A DNA stretch of 64,000 nucleotides, taken from the NCBI RefSeq assembly GCF_030272615.1, contig NC_081414.1:767758153-767822152 (forward strand), given 5' to 3'. Positions 46,525 through 58,508 of this stretch are shown here, piece after piece (position 1 is the stretch's first letter; every line of letters starts with the position of its first letter). A model generated the notes under the pieces. It made no database searches. It saw nothing but the letters and a program-made list of their open reading frames with translations, and was not told the origin of the DNA. A program made the translations under genes and the position numbers. Origin of the DNA: Cryptomeria japonica. Its lineage: Eukaryota > Streptophyta > Pinopsida > Cupressales > Cupressaceae.

Positions 46525-47451
46525 TGTTGAAAACCAATAACACTAAGAGGGGGGAGTGAATCAGTGTTATACCAGAATAAAATATTTTAGCCTTAACAAA
46601 ATATTCATACACCAACTGGTATACCAGTATAAACAGAATTGAAAGAAGTAAAGGAACCAATAAGCCAAACACATAAATGAGAACCATAACACAAAATTTT
46701 ATACATGGAAAACTTCAATGAGGAAAAACCATGATGGGATTTGTGACCCACAATATCAATTCATTGGCCATATGAAGAGATATTACACTATATGATGGGG
46801 CCTGCACTTGCAGAAAGGCTTACAACCTAGAGCACACTACTCAATCACAATAGGAGCCTCACTGACTACATAAAATTCTAGACAACAATCCGAAGAAGTG
46901 TGAACTGCTAAGATAGCATATTCTATGCCAGAATACAATTTCGGTTGAAACCCTAAACCCTTTTACCAGAATAACCCTTACAATAAATTCCTCACATACA
47001 TAATCTCTTTGATATATTTCGCATCATATTACATTTATATATCCATTACATTACATCACTATCCTTATCATATCATATGAAAATGATCTAATCAAACTTC
47101 CCTATATACCCTATACAAATTTTGCCTTATGTCAGCTTACAAGGATATATACAATATTAGATTATATGTCGACCACATAACATAGATGTATATACATTAA
47201 CACATGTTGTTGATTCCAAATCCAAGATATGTTGGCCTCCAATACCAATAACCTTTTCTATACCATGTCGGCCTGCATTGTCGGTGACCAAAGAAATATT
47301 TTTGTCCTGTTGGTACTCATACCGGTGCCAGTGTAGACTCTATGAGGTGTTTGTTGGTACACCATATGAAGCCGGAACCCAAAATCATGTTGCCATGTTG
47401 TCATCAATGATAACATAGTGAAACCAACCAATAGAGTGTCAATTGCCAATA
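46525..47451 (-). repeat. 5' LTR of element F
   Basis: 927 bp. On the minus strand it begins TATTGGCAATTGAC (TG decayed to TA) and ends GGTTTTCAACA. The U5 hairpin stem is ATAACACTGA/TTAGTGTTAT with one G-U pair. Confidence 0.93.
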
Positions 47452-47456
47452 GTATT

Positions 47457-48592
47457 GTGGGTACTTCACCCTCAATTTTGAAAAATATTAAGATATTGGA
47501 TATAGAGCCCTCGACATAAACTAATGTACAGGCAAATGTTGAGATACCGACAAAATCAGAGAGTGTAAAGGTTGTAAGTGTACATGTTACCAATGTTGAG
47601 GACAATAGTCCTCTAGATCAGAATGTACAGATTGAGGTCACAGTTCATAAGGAGGAACCGACAATAATTGATACTGTACCAAGTGGCGAAGCCACCAGTG
47701 CAAGTGGGGAGGCTATAAAAGTTAAACCATCAGAGGAGAAGAAAGGGGGATCCGGTAGGGAACTAGTATTGAGTGCATCATTGTTGTCAATTTACACCTC
47801 GTAGGTTGAACAAAAAATCATTACCGAGATGAGTTCTACTGAAGTCATGATGATGGTTGCACAGAAAATGATGAAGGGTCTATGGACAAAGGTGTTATTG
47901 ATTAGTCTATCATTGTTTTGCATAGACTTTTCCTGGAGTGAAAATTTGACAAAGAAGAGAGCCCATTCGACAAGCTTAAAATTATCACAGAGCACATTTC
48001 AAAGGATTTTCAATCTCTACAACAGATATCAAATTGATAGTCACGGGAGAGGTTTACATAGGCAAAAAGAGCAGTTTTTGATTAGATGATTGAATAAGAG
48101 AGGAAGGAGATTAATGATAAATTGAATTTGATAGATAAATATTTAACACAATGTAATAATATTTATAGAGTATGTTGTAACATAGGTTTACTTACTGTTG
48201 AGACAGATTAAAGGATTAAGGATATTCAGGAGGAGATTGTAGGTATAGTCAATTCTTTTGATGGTTCACATTCATTGACTACATCTATTGATGGTCATAT
48301 TTTGGTTTTGGAAGCCCAAGTTTTAGCTATTGAGAGGGAAAAAGATAAAATTATAAGGAGAGACAAAGGTCTTAGAGGATTGGTGAGTCCCTAGTTGGAT
48401 TCATTAAGTTTACATAAGAAGGAGTGTATTGATATGGTTGGTAAGCCCACACTAGCAGAGCTTAATGAGGAAGAATCATATGCCCATATGCTAAATGGAC
48501 TTGTATCTATTTCTGGCACTTTCAAATTAGGTTGGGATACTTATCTAGAGATTTTGGAGAAGGCCTATCCAAAAAATTTCAACTATATTTAG
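47457..48592 (+). pseudogene. element C ORF2, second part
   Basis: Continues C's ORF2 after element F. GTSPSILKNIKI matches F's ORF2, followed by an acidic/Thr-rich linker, EMSSTEVMMMVAQKMMKG, coiled-coil remnants near 48330-48400 and HKKECIDMVGKPT. It ends LEILEKAYPKNFNYI and a stop at 48590-48592. Several stops and frameshifts. Confidence 0.75.
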
Positions 48593-48848
48593 CTCTAGTA
48601 AGGTACTTTGGGACATTCTTTGTACAGTCCATTTTTCATCCTAGTTTTTGTTATTTTTTATGGCATTGATGTCAAAGGGGGAGTATAGGTGAAAAATATA
48701 TTCTTGGCATCGGGAGATATGTATTATTTTTTATCACAATCATAGATGGATATTCAACTCAGGGGGAGTAGTCTCAGGTTGAAACCGGTAGATGGAAACC
48801 ATTTTCATTTTTCATATGAGTGTTGCCATCAATGTCAAAGGAGGAGAT
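48593..48848 (+). other. 3' noncoding region of element C with two purine tracts
   Basis: TTGATGTCAAAGGGGGAGTA near 48667-48686 and ATCAATGTCAAAGGAGGAGA near 48829-48848. The second abuts the LTR. Confidence 0.75.
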
Positions 48849-48903
48849 TGTTGGAAATTGACACTCAATTGGTTGGTTTCAATATGTTGTCATTGATGGA
48901 AAC
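48822..48903 (+). other. stem bracketing the polypurine tract and LTR start, element C
   Basis: GTTGCCATCAATG (48822-48834) against CATTGATGGAAAC (48891-48903): 12 of 13 pairs. The 5' LTR of C keeps the unmutated CATTGATGGCAAC. Confidence 0.75.
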
Positions 48904-49771
48904 ATGGCAACATGTTTCAGCTTCATATTTTGGTTTAGTAGTGTACCAACAAACACTTCACCAGAATCGACACCGACAGGTTGGAAAGAATTCTTTGGTT
49001 ACCGGTAGTGCAGGCCAACATGGTTTATATTCAAGTTATTGGTATTGGAGGCCAACATCATTTCAAAGATCTGATATTGGAAATTAATTTTGATATTCAT
49101 GTATTTATGTTATTGAGCTGACATGTATATTCATATTGTAATTATCTTTGTAAGCCGACATAAGGCATGATGGTTTGTAAATGGTATATAGGTCAGTTGA
49201 TTAGATCATTTGGTAAGATGTAGGATGTAAGGTTATTGAATGTAGTGGAGATGTGGAATATATGAGAGAGATCATGTATGTGAGGATATTTATGTAAGAG
49301 GTTATTCTGGTAAAGGGTTTAGGGTTTCAGACCGGAACAGACAGAGCTTAAACCGGAACTGTATTCAGGCATAGAAGATGCTATCTTTGCAGTTCACTCA
49401 TTTCTCTAGATTGTAGTCTAGATTTGTATGTACTCGGTGAGGCTCCTTTTGTGACTGAGCAGTGTGCTCTAGGCTGTAAGCCTTCCTACATGTGCAAGCC
49501 CCTATATTTTGTAATATCTCTTCATATGGCTAGTGGATTGATATTGTGGGTCACAAATCCCACCATGGTTTTTCCTCTTTGAAACTTTCCACATATATTT
49601 CTTTGTGTTATGGTATTCATTTGTATGATTGTATTATTGGTTGCTTTACTTCTTTCAATCTTATATGTACTAGTATACTAGTTGGTGAATGCATGTTTTA
49701 GTAAGGTTAAATTTGATTATTCCGGTAGAACACTGATTCACCCCCCCTCTCAGTGTTCTTGGATTCCAACA
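48849..49771 (+). repeat. 3' LTR of element C
   Basis: 923 bp, TGTTGGAAATTGAC to GATTCCAACA, following the purine tract GGAGGAGAT. Confidence 0.93.
49727..49759 (+). other. U5 C-rich-loop hairpin, element C
   Basis: AGAACACTGA (49727-49736) pairs perfectly with TCAGTGTTCT (49750-49759) around TTCACCCCCCCTC, 12 nt before the LTR end. Confidence 0.87.
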
Positions 49772-52590
49772 AATTCTACAAGTTACACTATTATAGAGAA
49801 AGCTTTAGCTACTAAAATTGAAGAGAAAGATGAATGGATGATTGAAAATGGTTGTTCACATCATATGACCAGTGATAAAAGAATGTGTGAGTATGGAAAG
49901 ATATGATGATGGAATAGTAAGATTTGGAGATGACAAAGCCTGTGTGATTCATGGCAGAGGTTCTATTTCCTTTGATGGTAAGCATAACACTGATGATGTC
50001 TTGTATGTTGAAGGTTTGAAACATAATATTTTTAGTATTGGATAGATGGTTGACAATGGTTATGATTTACAATTCAAGAATGGAAAATACAAGATCCTAA
50101 ATGTCTCTGGTATAGAGATTGCATCTGGAACTAAGATTGAAGGTAATATCTTTCATTTGAATGCTGGTGAGAAAAGTTTCTTGATTGCTCAGATTGATGA
50201 AATTTGGGCATGACATAGGAGAATGTGTCATGTTAATTTTGTTTCAATGATTAAGATCAGTTTAGCACAAGTTGTTAGAGATTTGCCTAATATTGTTAAC
50301 CCTACTAATTTGGTATGTAAGGAATGTCAAATGGGTAAGAAAACAAGAATTTATTTTAAGAGTAAGTAGTATACATATGATGTATTGCTAGATCTTGTGC
50401 ATATTGACCTATGTGGACCTAAAAATATTAGAAGTGCCCAGGGTGACAAATATTTTATGTTACTAATTGATGATTATTCCAGGATGATGTGGGTTATCTT
50501 TTTCAAGGAAAAATCAGAAGCATTGGACAAATTCAAGATATTCAAAGAAAAGATTGAAACTGAGATAGGACTAAAGGTGAAATGTTTGAGATCTAACAAA
50601 GGAGGAGAATTTTATTCCTGTGAGTTTGATTCATTTTGTGAGAAGCATGAGATCAGAGGACAATGATTTGCTCCTAGAACCCCACAACAGAATGGAGTTG
50701 TTGAAAGGAATAACTGAACTATCTTAATGGATGCTGCAAGGACTATGCTGATTGAAGGGAATGTTCTAAAGATCTATTGGAGAGAAGCTATTAGCACTAT
50801 TGTTTACACATTCAACTAAGTGCATATTTAAAGTGATACCGATAAGACTCCTTATGAGAAATGGTTTGGTCATGTTCCTACTATGAGTTATTTCAGAATT
50901 TTTGGTAGCAAGTGTTATATCAAGAGAGATGAGGATATAGGAAAGTTTGATCCAAGAAGTGGTGAAGGAATATTCTTGGGATATTCAAAAAAGAACAAAG
51001 CCTATTGGTGCTACAATAAGAGACTGAGAAAGATAGTAGAAAGTGAAAATGTGAAGGTTGATGAGTATTGTGGAAAAGAAATCAGAGCATGCGGATATGA
51101 TCATGGTCAACATATTGTTCTAAAACCTATTCAGACTGAAGAATTGAAGCAGAATGATCCGATAGTGATTGTTAACCTGGATATTGTTGTTGCTAGTGGA
51201 GAGGTACATGAACATGAAAATCAAAATAATCAAAAGACTTTGAGGTATGTAAGATTGAATCATTCAGAAAATCAGATTATTGGTGATAAAAATAAAGGTG
51301 ACATGATGACTAGAAGAAGGCTAGTTGTTGAAGAGGTATGTTTGATTTCTAAAATTGAACCTAAAGATGTTGTTGAGGCTTGCAAAGATGACAATTGGAT
51401 AAGGGATATGGAAGAAGAATTGAATCAAATTGAAAAGAATAACATGTGGGAACTTGTGCCTAGACCTAAAGATAAGAATGTGATTGGTACTAAATGGGTA
51501 TTCAGGAACAAATTGACTAAAGTCGGTGAAGTTGTTAGAAATAAAGCAATATTGGTATGAAAAGGATATTCACAAAAGGAAGGAATTGATTATGAGGAGA
51601 CTTTTGCTCCGGTAGCTAGACTTGAAGTTGTTATATTGTTGCTTGCATATGCTACTTATAAGGATTTAAAGGTATATCAGATGGATGTCAAGTCTATTTT
51701 TCTGAATGGTGATCTTGAGGAAGAAGTCTACATTGAGGAACCTAATGGATTTTCATTATCAGATGATGGATACATGGTATGCAAACTAAAGAAATCTCTT
51801 TATGGATTGAAACAAGCCCCTAGAGCTTGATATGCTAGATTGGATAAGTACTTGCTTAAATTAGGATTTGATAAAGGTACTGCTGATAGTAACCTATATT
51901 TCAAGATTAAGAATGATAACATATTGATTGTTGAAGTCTTTGTTGCTGATATTATCTTTGGAGGAGATGATAACTTGAGTATGAAGTTTTCTAATGATAT
52001 ACAGAAATAATTTGAGATGACTATGATAGGAGAGATGAAATTCTTCTTAGGTTTTCATATTTCACAAACTAGATAAGGTATTTTTATATCTCAAACTAAA
52101 TATATGAAGGAATTGTTGAATAAGTTTGGATTAGAAGACTCCAAACCAGTTGGAAATCCTATGGTGACTAGGTGTAAATTATCTAAAAAATGTTGAATCT
52201 CCGAAAGCTAATTAGTATTTATATAGATCTATGGTTGGTGGACTTCTATATTTGACTCAAACTAGACCGAATATTATGCATGCTATGTGCATGACTTCTA
52301 GATATCAAGCTAATCCGAAAGAGAGTCATGTCATTGTTGTAAAAAGGATATTCAGATACCTGAAAGGGACTGTGGATTATGGTTTGTGGTATCCGAGGAA
52401 TGATGATTTCATGTTATGTGCTTACACTGATGTTGATTGGGCTAATGATGTTGATGACTAGAATAGTACCTCCAGTGCTGCATTCTTTTTGGGTAACAAA
52501 TTGGTTTCATGGGAAAGTAAGAAATGATATTCAATATCCTTATCTACTACTGAAGCTGAGTACATTGTTGCTGCTAGTACATTGTAACTA
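49772..52590 (+). pseudogene. copia-2 protease remnant, integrase, reverse transcriptase and partial RNase H
   Basis: EWMIENGCSHHMTSDKRMC aligns with the copia protease but reads ENG at the DSG site, so catalytic Asp is lost. The pre-integrase module follows (HRRMCHVNF, VCKECQMGK). Integrase has HIDLCGP (first Asp), LRSNKGGEF (second Asp replaced by Asn) and TPQQNGVVER (Glu kept). Reverse transcriptase has [39 protein letters not shown], then VFVADIIFGGDD, where the YVDD box has lost its first Asp. The RNase H start reads GGLLYLTQTR, CAYTDVDWA and LSTTEAEYIVAAS, then stops at the junction. More than ten in-frame stops. Confidence 0.92.
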
Positions 52591-52608
52591 GCAACATAGT
52601 ACATTGTT
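52573..52608. other. duplication breakpoint with filler DNA
   Basis: Left side is copia-2 RNase H (plus strand). Right side, from TTGTTGGATGAAGCACC, is copia-1 (minus strand) equivalent to 30483 onward. The intervening 25 or so bases contain short copies of adjacent sequence: TAGTACATTGT occurs as TAGTACATTGT and ATAGTACATTGTTG, and ACTAGCAAC is an inverted near-copy of GTTGCTGCTAGT. This looks like templated filler from end-joining or replication switching. Confidence 0.7.
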
Positions 52609-53674
52609 GGATGAAGCACCATTATCGGATCCACTCACATGTCCATCATCATCATCATCAGAAATACCATCATCATCACTAGCATAATAGCATGATTTAT
52701 CCTTATTCCTTCTGAATCTAGGTCTTCTCTAATATTCAGGATTAGGCTTATAATTCCTCACAAATCTTTGATGATTCCTAGCAGCTCTTTTAGGACATCT
52801 AGATGCAAAATGACCAATCTTATTGCATGAAAAATATTTAAAAGGGAACTTTCCTTCATACTTACTTCCAGTTGGTCCTTTAGGAATTCTTCTAGCAATC
52901 AAGTCTTCCAACTCTTCTAGCTCTCTTTCTTCTTTCTCAATTTAACTCCATATCCTTAGCATACATCTCTTTCCAATCTATCTTTTGTTTGCCGGATGCA
53001 GATGCTCTAAATTTAGTCTTAGTTTTAGCAGCACTCTAATCTCCAAGTTCTTCAACTTCAAAAGCAGTCAATTTCCCAAGTAGTGTATCTTTGTTCATAG
53101 GGCTACTTGACATTGTCTTGAGTTCATTGATAGTAGTAGCCTTCATTTTGTAAGCCAAAGGTAGAACTCTTAGAACTTTTGACACTATCTCATCCTCAAT
53201 AATAGATCCACCACAACATTTGATACCCATGACAATCTCATTGACTCTATCCATGAAAGAACTTATATTCTCATCTTCTTCCATCTTCAAAGTTTCATAC
53301 CTTACCCAGAAACCTTCAAGTTTAGCAATCTTCATAGCTTGGTCACCTTCATAAAGAGTTTCAAGCTTTGTCCAGATCATCTTAGTATTCTCCAACTCTA
53401 TGACATTAAATATCTTTTCATCATATAGGGCACTTAACAATGCTTCTTTTTCTCTTACATCATTTTCAACTCTCTTTAGTTCATTAGTAGGTGTCGGTGT
53501 TCTAGAGATAGGATCATGAGGTGTATACCCTTTCTCCAATATCTCCCAAACTTTAGTGCCAAGACATCTAAGATGAATCTTCATTCACTCCTTCCATATC
53601 TTGTAATTTGTACCATCAAATCTAGGACTCTCCTTCTGGTAAGGATTGAATATGGAACTAGATGTAGTTGCCAT
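52606..53674 (-). pseudogene. copia-1 gag, duplicated copy
   Basis: Minus-strand ATG at 53674. Same UBN2-type gag and knuckle region as 30509-31564, but with different damage. The Trp near 53590 is intact and an Arg codon two residues later has become TGA. The mid-gag frameshift of the first copy is absent, giving 182 open codons from 53584. The knuckle reads YFSCNKIGHFASRC, first Cys lost. The differing lesions show independent decay since duplication. Confidence 0.92.
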
Positions 53675-53715
53675 CAAATCTCCTTAAGCGATTAAGCTTC
53701 TACAAAGAGGACCTT

Positions 53716-53727
53716 GCTCTGATACTA
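53716..53727 (-). promoter_or_regulatory. primer-binding site, duplicated copia-1
   Basis: Minus strand TAGTATCAGAGC, with one change from TGGTATCAGAGC at a different position from the first copy. Confidence 0.85.
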
Positions 53728-53729
53728 AT

Positions 53730-54941
53730 TGTTGGAATGCACTGATGCTGACAATAAAATGAGAGGGGGGGTGAATCAGTTTACTAACAATAAAAATAAT
53801 CAATTCAATTATAAACCTTAAATCGGATCACAACCCAGTGAAGAATATAAGATGAAAGCACAACACACATAACACCAATATTTGATGTGGAAAACCCAGA
53901 AAGGGAAAAACCACGGTAGGAAACCCTAGCCACAATTAGATGAATACTCTCCAGTAGTATTATGAATAATTACAATAGGATCTGCAATGCAGAAAGGCCA
54001 ATAGCCTAGAGCGCACTTGTCATCATAAAGGGAAGTCTCATTGACTTACAAAAACATCAGACTACAATCTAGAAAATAATGAACTATGAAAATGGCATCT
54101 ACTAATGCTTGATACAGTTCTGGTTATGCACTGATGTCTGCTCTGCAATACAAAACCTTTCCAACCTTCACCTGAATGATATGACTTTATTCTCACTTAA
54201 TCCTTTTTCTGATAATGCAGACTTAACCAACCATAACGATCGATCTTTCCATATCTGAATTACATGAATAAGTCACCTATAAATACAGATCATCAACCTT
54301 ATTGATAAGGTCGGCTGAACCCTAAACCCATAAACCCATAATTACAAAAAATACATCACATGATACCATCAAACCAATATTATGATTTACATTACATAGC
54401 ATGCACCTAAATCAAGTAACCAAACAATTATATCTGTCAGGGATTCCACTAAGACCAAAATCCAATATGCTTCACTTGCCGATAGAAACCCTTGGTGAAA
54501 GTTTAACCGGATCCAAATAGGACCACCATAATAGCACACCACCCAAAGAAAAGTCACCAAACACTTGGGATATGATCAAGAAACACCTTCAACATGAAAG
54601 AAACTAATTCCATAAGCCAGACCCAAAATCCAATAACCAAGTCACCAAAACAGCATACTGGTAAAGCTAACCAGGAACACCAAAAGCTAGCTAGGAAAGC
54701 CAAGAACAAGATGGTAACTGGAAATACAAAAAATGATAGCCAAACCATGAAACCACCAGAATATAGCAAGTATATAACCATCAAAATAAGTATCCAAAAC
54801 CAATTCCAGAGGTCTGATCATACCGCATCAGAAACACAGCCAAAACCAAAAAGATCACCAAGAGTAACCAGGATAGAGCCAACAGGGATACAGTGTTGAC
54901 ATCAATGACAACACTTAGCCAAATTCAGCATATTGCCAATA
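53730..54941 (-). repeat. copia-1 5' LTR, duplicated copy
   Basis: 1212 bp matching 31620-32837, including the segment missing from the 3' LTR at 8509. The 5' terminus (minus strand) has decayed to TATTGG. It is followed by the same AATATAATTTTTTT flank as the first copy, which shows the duplication includes host DNA. Confidence 0.93.
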
Positions 54942-55339
54942 AATATAATTTTTTTCTTCTTAAAGAGACCAAATCCAATAAAACATAATCCTTTTTTGAC
55001 CAATTTTTACATATAATTAGAAACAAAAGTTGGTGCAATCTCTTAGATACAATTTTAGTAAGAAGAAAAGTAAGGACAACCACCATATTCTTGTAATGTA
55101 AAAAATCATATGCCTCACAATTTTGACTTTATATTTTATATTCATTTTGTAATCTATATCTATAGTCTAAGTCTAGGGTTCACATAACTCTATTTTCTAA
55201 CTTAATTTTCTAATTTTGATACTAATGACATGTTTTTTATTGTTAATTTTAAATCTAATACTCTTCTATGTATTTGTCATCTTTTAATATTTAATTTCTT
55301 CATAATCTCCAAATATTTTTACAATTATATATACATATC
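54942..55339. other. duplicated AT-rich flank, left of element D
   Basis: Corresponds to 32838-33230 or so. Its last five bases (55335-55339, ATATC) are the left target duplication of element D. No gene. Confidence 0.88.
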
Positions 55340-56538
55340 TGTTACTACTTATCAAATTGCCATTAGTTTTATATACAAAGTCATTCTATATACTCTAGTC
55401 GGTTAGCACTACCGAAATATTTAGTCGGTATGAACATACAAGTCAGTTATAGAAGGAAAACAGTCACAAAGCCTAGTATACACCGAGCTATCTACCGAGT
55501 GTTATTTCATGTCTACCGAGCAGTAAAGATAATACACCGAGTTGATATACACCGAGTGAAATGTGTTACCAGATTCATTGAACCTGGACACACATATGAA
55601 AACGTGTTACAAGATTGAGGCACATAGAACCGTTATCACATTGGAAATTGCACATACAAATTTTGTATGATTTTGAGGTCATCTAACCAATGAAATATTT
55701 CGCATGGTTATTTATTCAAGAAATCATGTTTGTAAGATCGAAGCAATGAATCAGATCACCGACATAAGAAGTCTATTTATACAGCATGAATTTAGGGTTA
55801 GAAAGAGGTGTGAATGTGAGAAATGTGTGTGCATATGTGTATGAAGCAAGACTTATGTGATACATGAGAAATCACAGAGTATTATGACTGTTACAGAGAC
55901 ACAAAGGTCACCGAGACAGTTATCAGAGAACAGTCGAGGAACAGAGTAAATAGAAGGGTTTACCGAGTTACTTTATGAGTTACTGAGGTATGCTATAGGC
56001 AAGGTAATCTTATTTTGAGCACATAGAATGTGCTACAACATTTCAGATGTAAAGTTACAGATATTTGTAATGATTATATTGTAATATTTTGAAGTTGTAA
56101 GAGAAACCTTTAACAGGGCAAAAGACTCTAACCAAGTCTATAAATTGTAAATCCTTTAACCAGGTGCTACACTTATATAGTGTTGTATAAATCCTTTAGT
56201 AAGGTAGATCTAACTGATCTTAATACTCCTAATAGGGTAAGCTATCAGAAATAGCTAAATGTAGCTCTAACCGAGCACTCTTTATTATTGTAGTAGTGAA
56301 GTTGTGGGTGCCATCCCCACTACAGTTTTTCTCTCTAACCAAGAGTTTTTGCATGACCAAAATATTTTTGTTATGGAGTGAATCATGTATGAATGTTATC
56401 TGTTGATTATAGTTTTGTTTTATGTTACTGCACTATTCTATTTATGCATAACAGTAAATATATTGTTGAGAAAAGGATTTGAAGTACTGATTCACCCCTC
56501 CCCTCTCAGTACATTAGCTTTCCATATTGGGCCTAACA
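55340..56538 (+). repeat. 5' LTR of element D
   Basis: 1199 bp, TGTTACTACTTATC to GGGCCTAACA. ACCGAG hexamers cluster at about 55480-55560 and again near 55950-56280. The U5 hairpin GTACTGA/TCAGTAC is at 56484-56512. Confidence 0.95.
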
Positions 56539-56540
56539 AT

Positions 56541-56552
56541 TTGTATCAGAGC
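56541..56552 (+). promoter_or_regulatory. primer-binding site of element D
   Basis: TTGTATCAGAGC, 2 nt after the LTR. One base differs from TGGTATCAGAGC. Confidence 0.85.
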
Positions 56553-56600
56553 TTGAATCTTGGAAAAGGGTTTAACTACCTAAAGAGAAAGATCTTATCA

Positions 56601-57953
56601 ATGGAAGGCTATAAAAAATCTCAGAGGATTGTGTATCTACAAGAAGAGATGGATAATGCAAATCAAGTGATTGCAGACATGCAAAGGCAAATGCAAAAAT
56701 CTCTGAAAGTAAGGAGAAGATTATTTGATGACTTGCAGGATTCTCAAGAGTTAGTGGAACAAATCGAGACATCATCTGAGAACAGTATATCTGAAGAAAC
56801 TTAAGAAATGATTGGAATGTTGAAAGAACAGAACAAAGCATTGGTTGATCAACTAAAAGAAATGAAAAGAGAACATGAACATTTCAGTACACAGATGACT
56901 AAAAATCTAGATGCATTGAGGATAGTCGAGGATAAAGCAAGAGATCTACAGAGAGAGAAACAACAACTTGAAGTCTTAGTATCTGATAAGAATGATGAAA
57001 TCATAAGGCTAACTAGTATTCAACAAAATCTGACAGATCAACTAGGTTATACACATCATGAAGCAAATCTGAAAAATGATGAGAATCAAGCATTGAAACT
57101 TGAAGTATCAAGGTTGAGCAATGAACTTGAAACAGAGAAGAAATCCAAGGAAACACTGAAGAAGAGTTATGAAGCATCAAAGATGTTGGATGAGAAACTG
57201 AACACAAGACGACCCTACAAAGAAGGAGGACTCGGTTACAAAGGAAAAGACTCTACCGAGAAGGGAATCTACACTACCGAGAGAGGAGAATCATCAAAAC
57301 AAGCTGGAAGAAGGAATAACATCAAAAGGAAGAAGCCTATTTGCTACTACTATGGAAATCAAGGTCATACTGCCAACATGTGTCAAATTAGAAAAGGTAA
57401 GTAACCGAATACCACTAAGACCAATGGTTATTGTTACAATTGCAATAAATATGGTCACACATCTAATCAATGTAGGACAAAGTCTGTTAACAATTATCAG
57501 AAGGCAAAATTCAAAGGGTTTTGTAAAAACTGCAATAGATATGGACATAGTACCGAGAAGTGTTGGTTTAAGCAAAAGAACCACATGTGGTCTGCACACC
57601 GAGCAAATACTAGAGGTTACTGAACTCACACAGATCCTTACCGACAATATTCTGCAGTACCATGGGATTACAATACAAGGATATGGTGTAAATGTTGTGG
57701 AAGATATGGACATATAAGTGCCAATTGCTTTATAAGGTTTGGAATGAATAACCAAAGATCATGGAGAAATCTTGGTATGGCATGTTTTCATTGTCACAAA
57801 GTTGGACACTTGGCTGGAGATTGCAGATATCAACCTAGAGAAGACACTAAGGAAATAAAAGAGAAATTAAAGATGATTTGGAGAAAGAAGGAAATTGTGT
57901 CAAATAAAGAAAGCACCTTACCTACCGAGTTAGGTGCTCCCACTCCAAATTAA
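56601..57953 (+). pseudogene. element D ORF1: coiled-coil protein with five zinc knuckles
   Basis: ATG at 56601 (MEGYKKSQR). A coiled coil spans about 56640-57210 (one stop at 56802-56804). A short linker follows, then CYYYGNQGHTANMC (second Cys now Tyr), CYNCNKYGHTSNQC, CKNCNRYGHSTEKC, CKCCGRYGHISANC and CFHCHKVGHLAGDC, all between 57340 and 57830. Stops near 57402 and 57621 and frame changes break it. It ends at 57951-57953 after ELGAPTPN. Five CCHC units is unusual: copia gag typically has one. Confidence 0.85.
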
Positions 57954-58508
57954 TCGGTAAAGGTATGAAGGGACTGCATTCTCACAAGGTTAAATCTTAA
58001 ACAGTTCCTATTTTAGTATGTACTGAATTCAAAATCTGCATAGTAAGATGTAGTAGTAAGTTTGAAATTCTATCAAAGTCTTTTGGAGCACTTTACAGGA
58101 AAACTGTTAAGTTGGTGAATTCAGGAAGCTTGTCAAGTCAGTATATGAAGGAAATCTGGTTACTCGGTTAAAGCACAAAAGAAAAGGGAAAGAAAGTTAA
58201 GTGAACCGAGTGCATTTAATGTCTTCAACCTAACTTGCACGGAGCCTGATAAGGTATTTTTGAGTACTTAAAAGGTTTTTCGCGATCATTTTTATTCACT
58301 AAGTTTTTGAGAAGTAGAGCAGAGCGAATCAAGGTGATCAAACCATCTTCAAAGAAAAATCTAAGGTATTTACATCGAATCTCATCGCATTGCTAAGCTA
58401 GTTTACAAAACTCATTAAGTTGTTATTATCTGCTGAGAGTGAAGCATCTGTCGTTTGTTTAGTTCTCAAACCCTAAGGTTCCTGTGTCAATTTTTATTTG
58501 AAATCAAA
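57954..58508 (+). other. inter-ORF spacer of element D
   Basis: About 555 bp with no frame. AGGTATTTA at 58364-58372 matches the motif before ORF2 in A and C, but here it lies about 137 nt upstream of the ATG. Confidence 0.5.

Larger units (their letters stand above)
40547..47451 (-). mobile_element. element F: non-autonomous two-ORF LTR retrotransposon inserted in element C
   Basis: LTRs at 40547-41503 and 46525-47451 with exact GTATT duplications. Minus-strand order is primer site, zinc-knuckle ORF1, ORF2, purine tracts. It is the same family as its host C, in opposite orientation. Its ORF2 is the longest readable version of the three-family set. No pol domain was found. Confidence 0.92.
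36471..49771 (+). mobile_element. element C: non-autonomous two-ORF LTR retrotransposon, containing element F
   Basis: LTRs at 36471-37403 and 48849-49771 bracket a primer site, a zinc-knuckle ORF1, an ORF2 interrupted by F, and duplicated purine tracts. No pol domains occur in C's own sequence. It lies in copia-2 between gag and protease. TTCTA occurs at both junctions (36465-36469 and 49774-49778), but the edges are blurred by small changes, so the target duplication is imperfect. Same family as F. Confidence 0.88.
34021..52590 (+). mobile_element. copia-2: Ty1/copia element, split by element C and cut at its 3' end
   Basis: It has a 5' LTR (34021-35328), a primer site, gag, then element C, then protease, pre-integrase, integrase, reverse transcriptase and part of RNase H. 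Coding similarity stops abruptly at about 52585 at a rearrangement junction, so the RNase H C-terminus and 3' LTR are missing from this unit. Gag and pol resemble copia-1 closely, but the LTR differs: a related family. It carries many stops. Confidence 0.9.

Noticed and set aside
48849-49771. Exact target-site duplication for element C
   Set aside because: TTCTA is near both ends, but offset by two bases on the right and the 5' LTR terminus is altered, so an exact duplication is not claimed.
54594-54899. 101-codon ORF with antisense 76-codon ORF
   Set aside because: Inside the duplicated copia-1 LTR; the matching frame in the other LTR copies is not maintained.
55430-55618. 62-codon ORF and its counterpart at 62318-62560
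   Set aside because: Inside element D LTRs and built from repeated ACCGAG-type motifs; lengths differ between the two LTRs, no domain.
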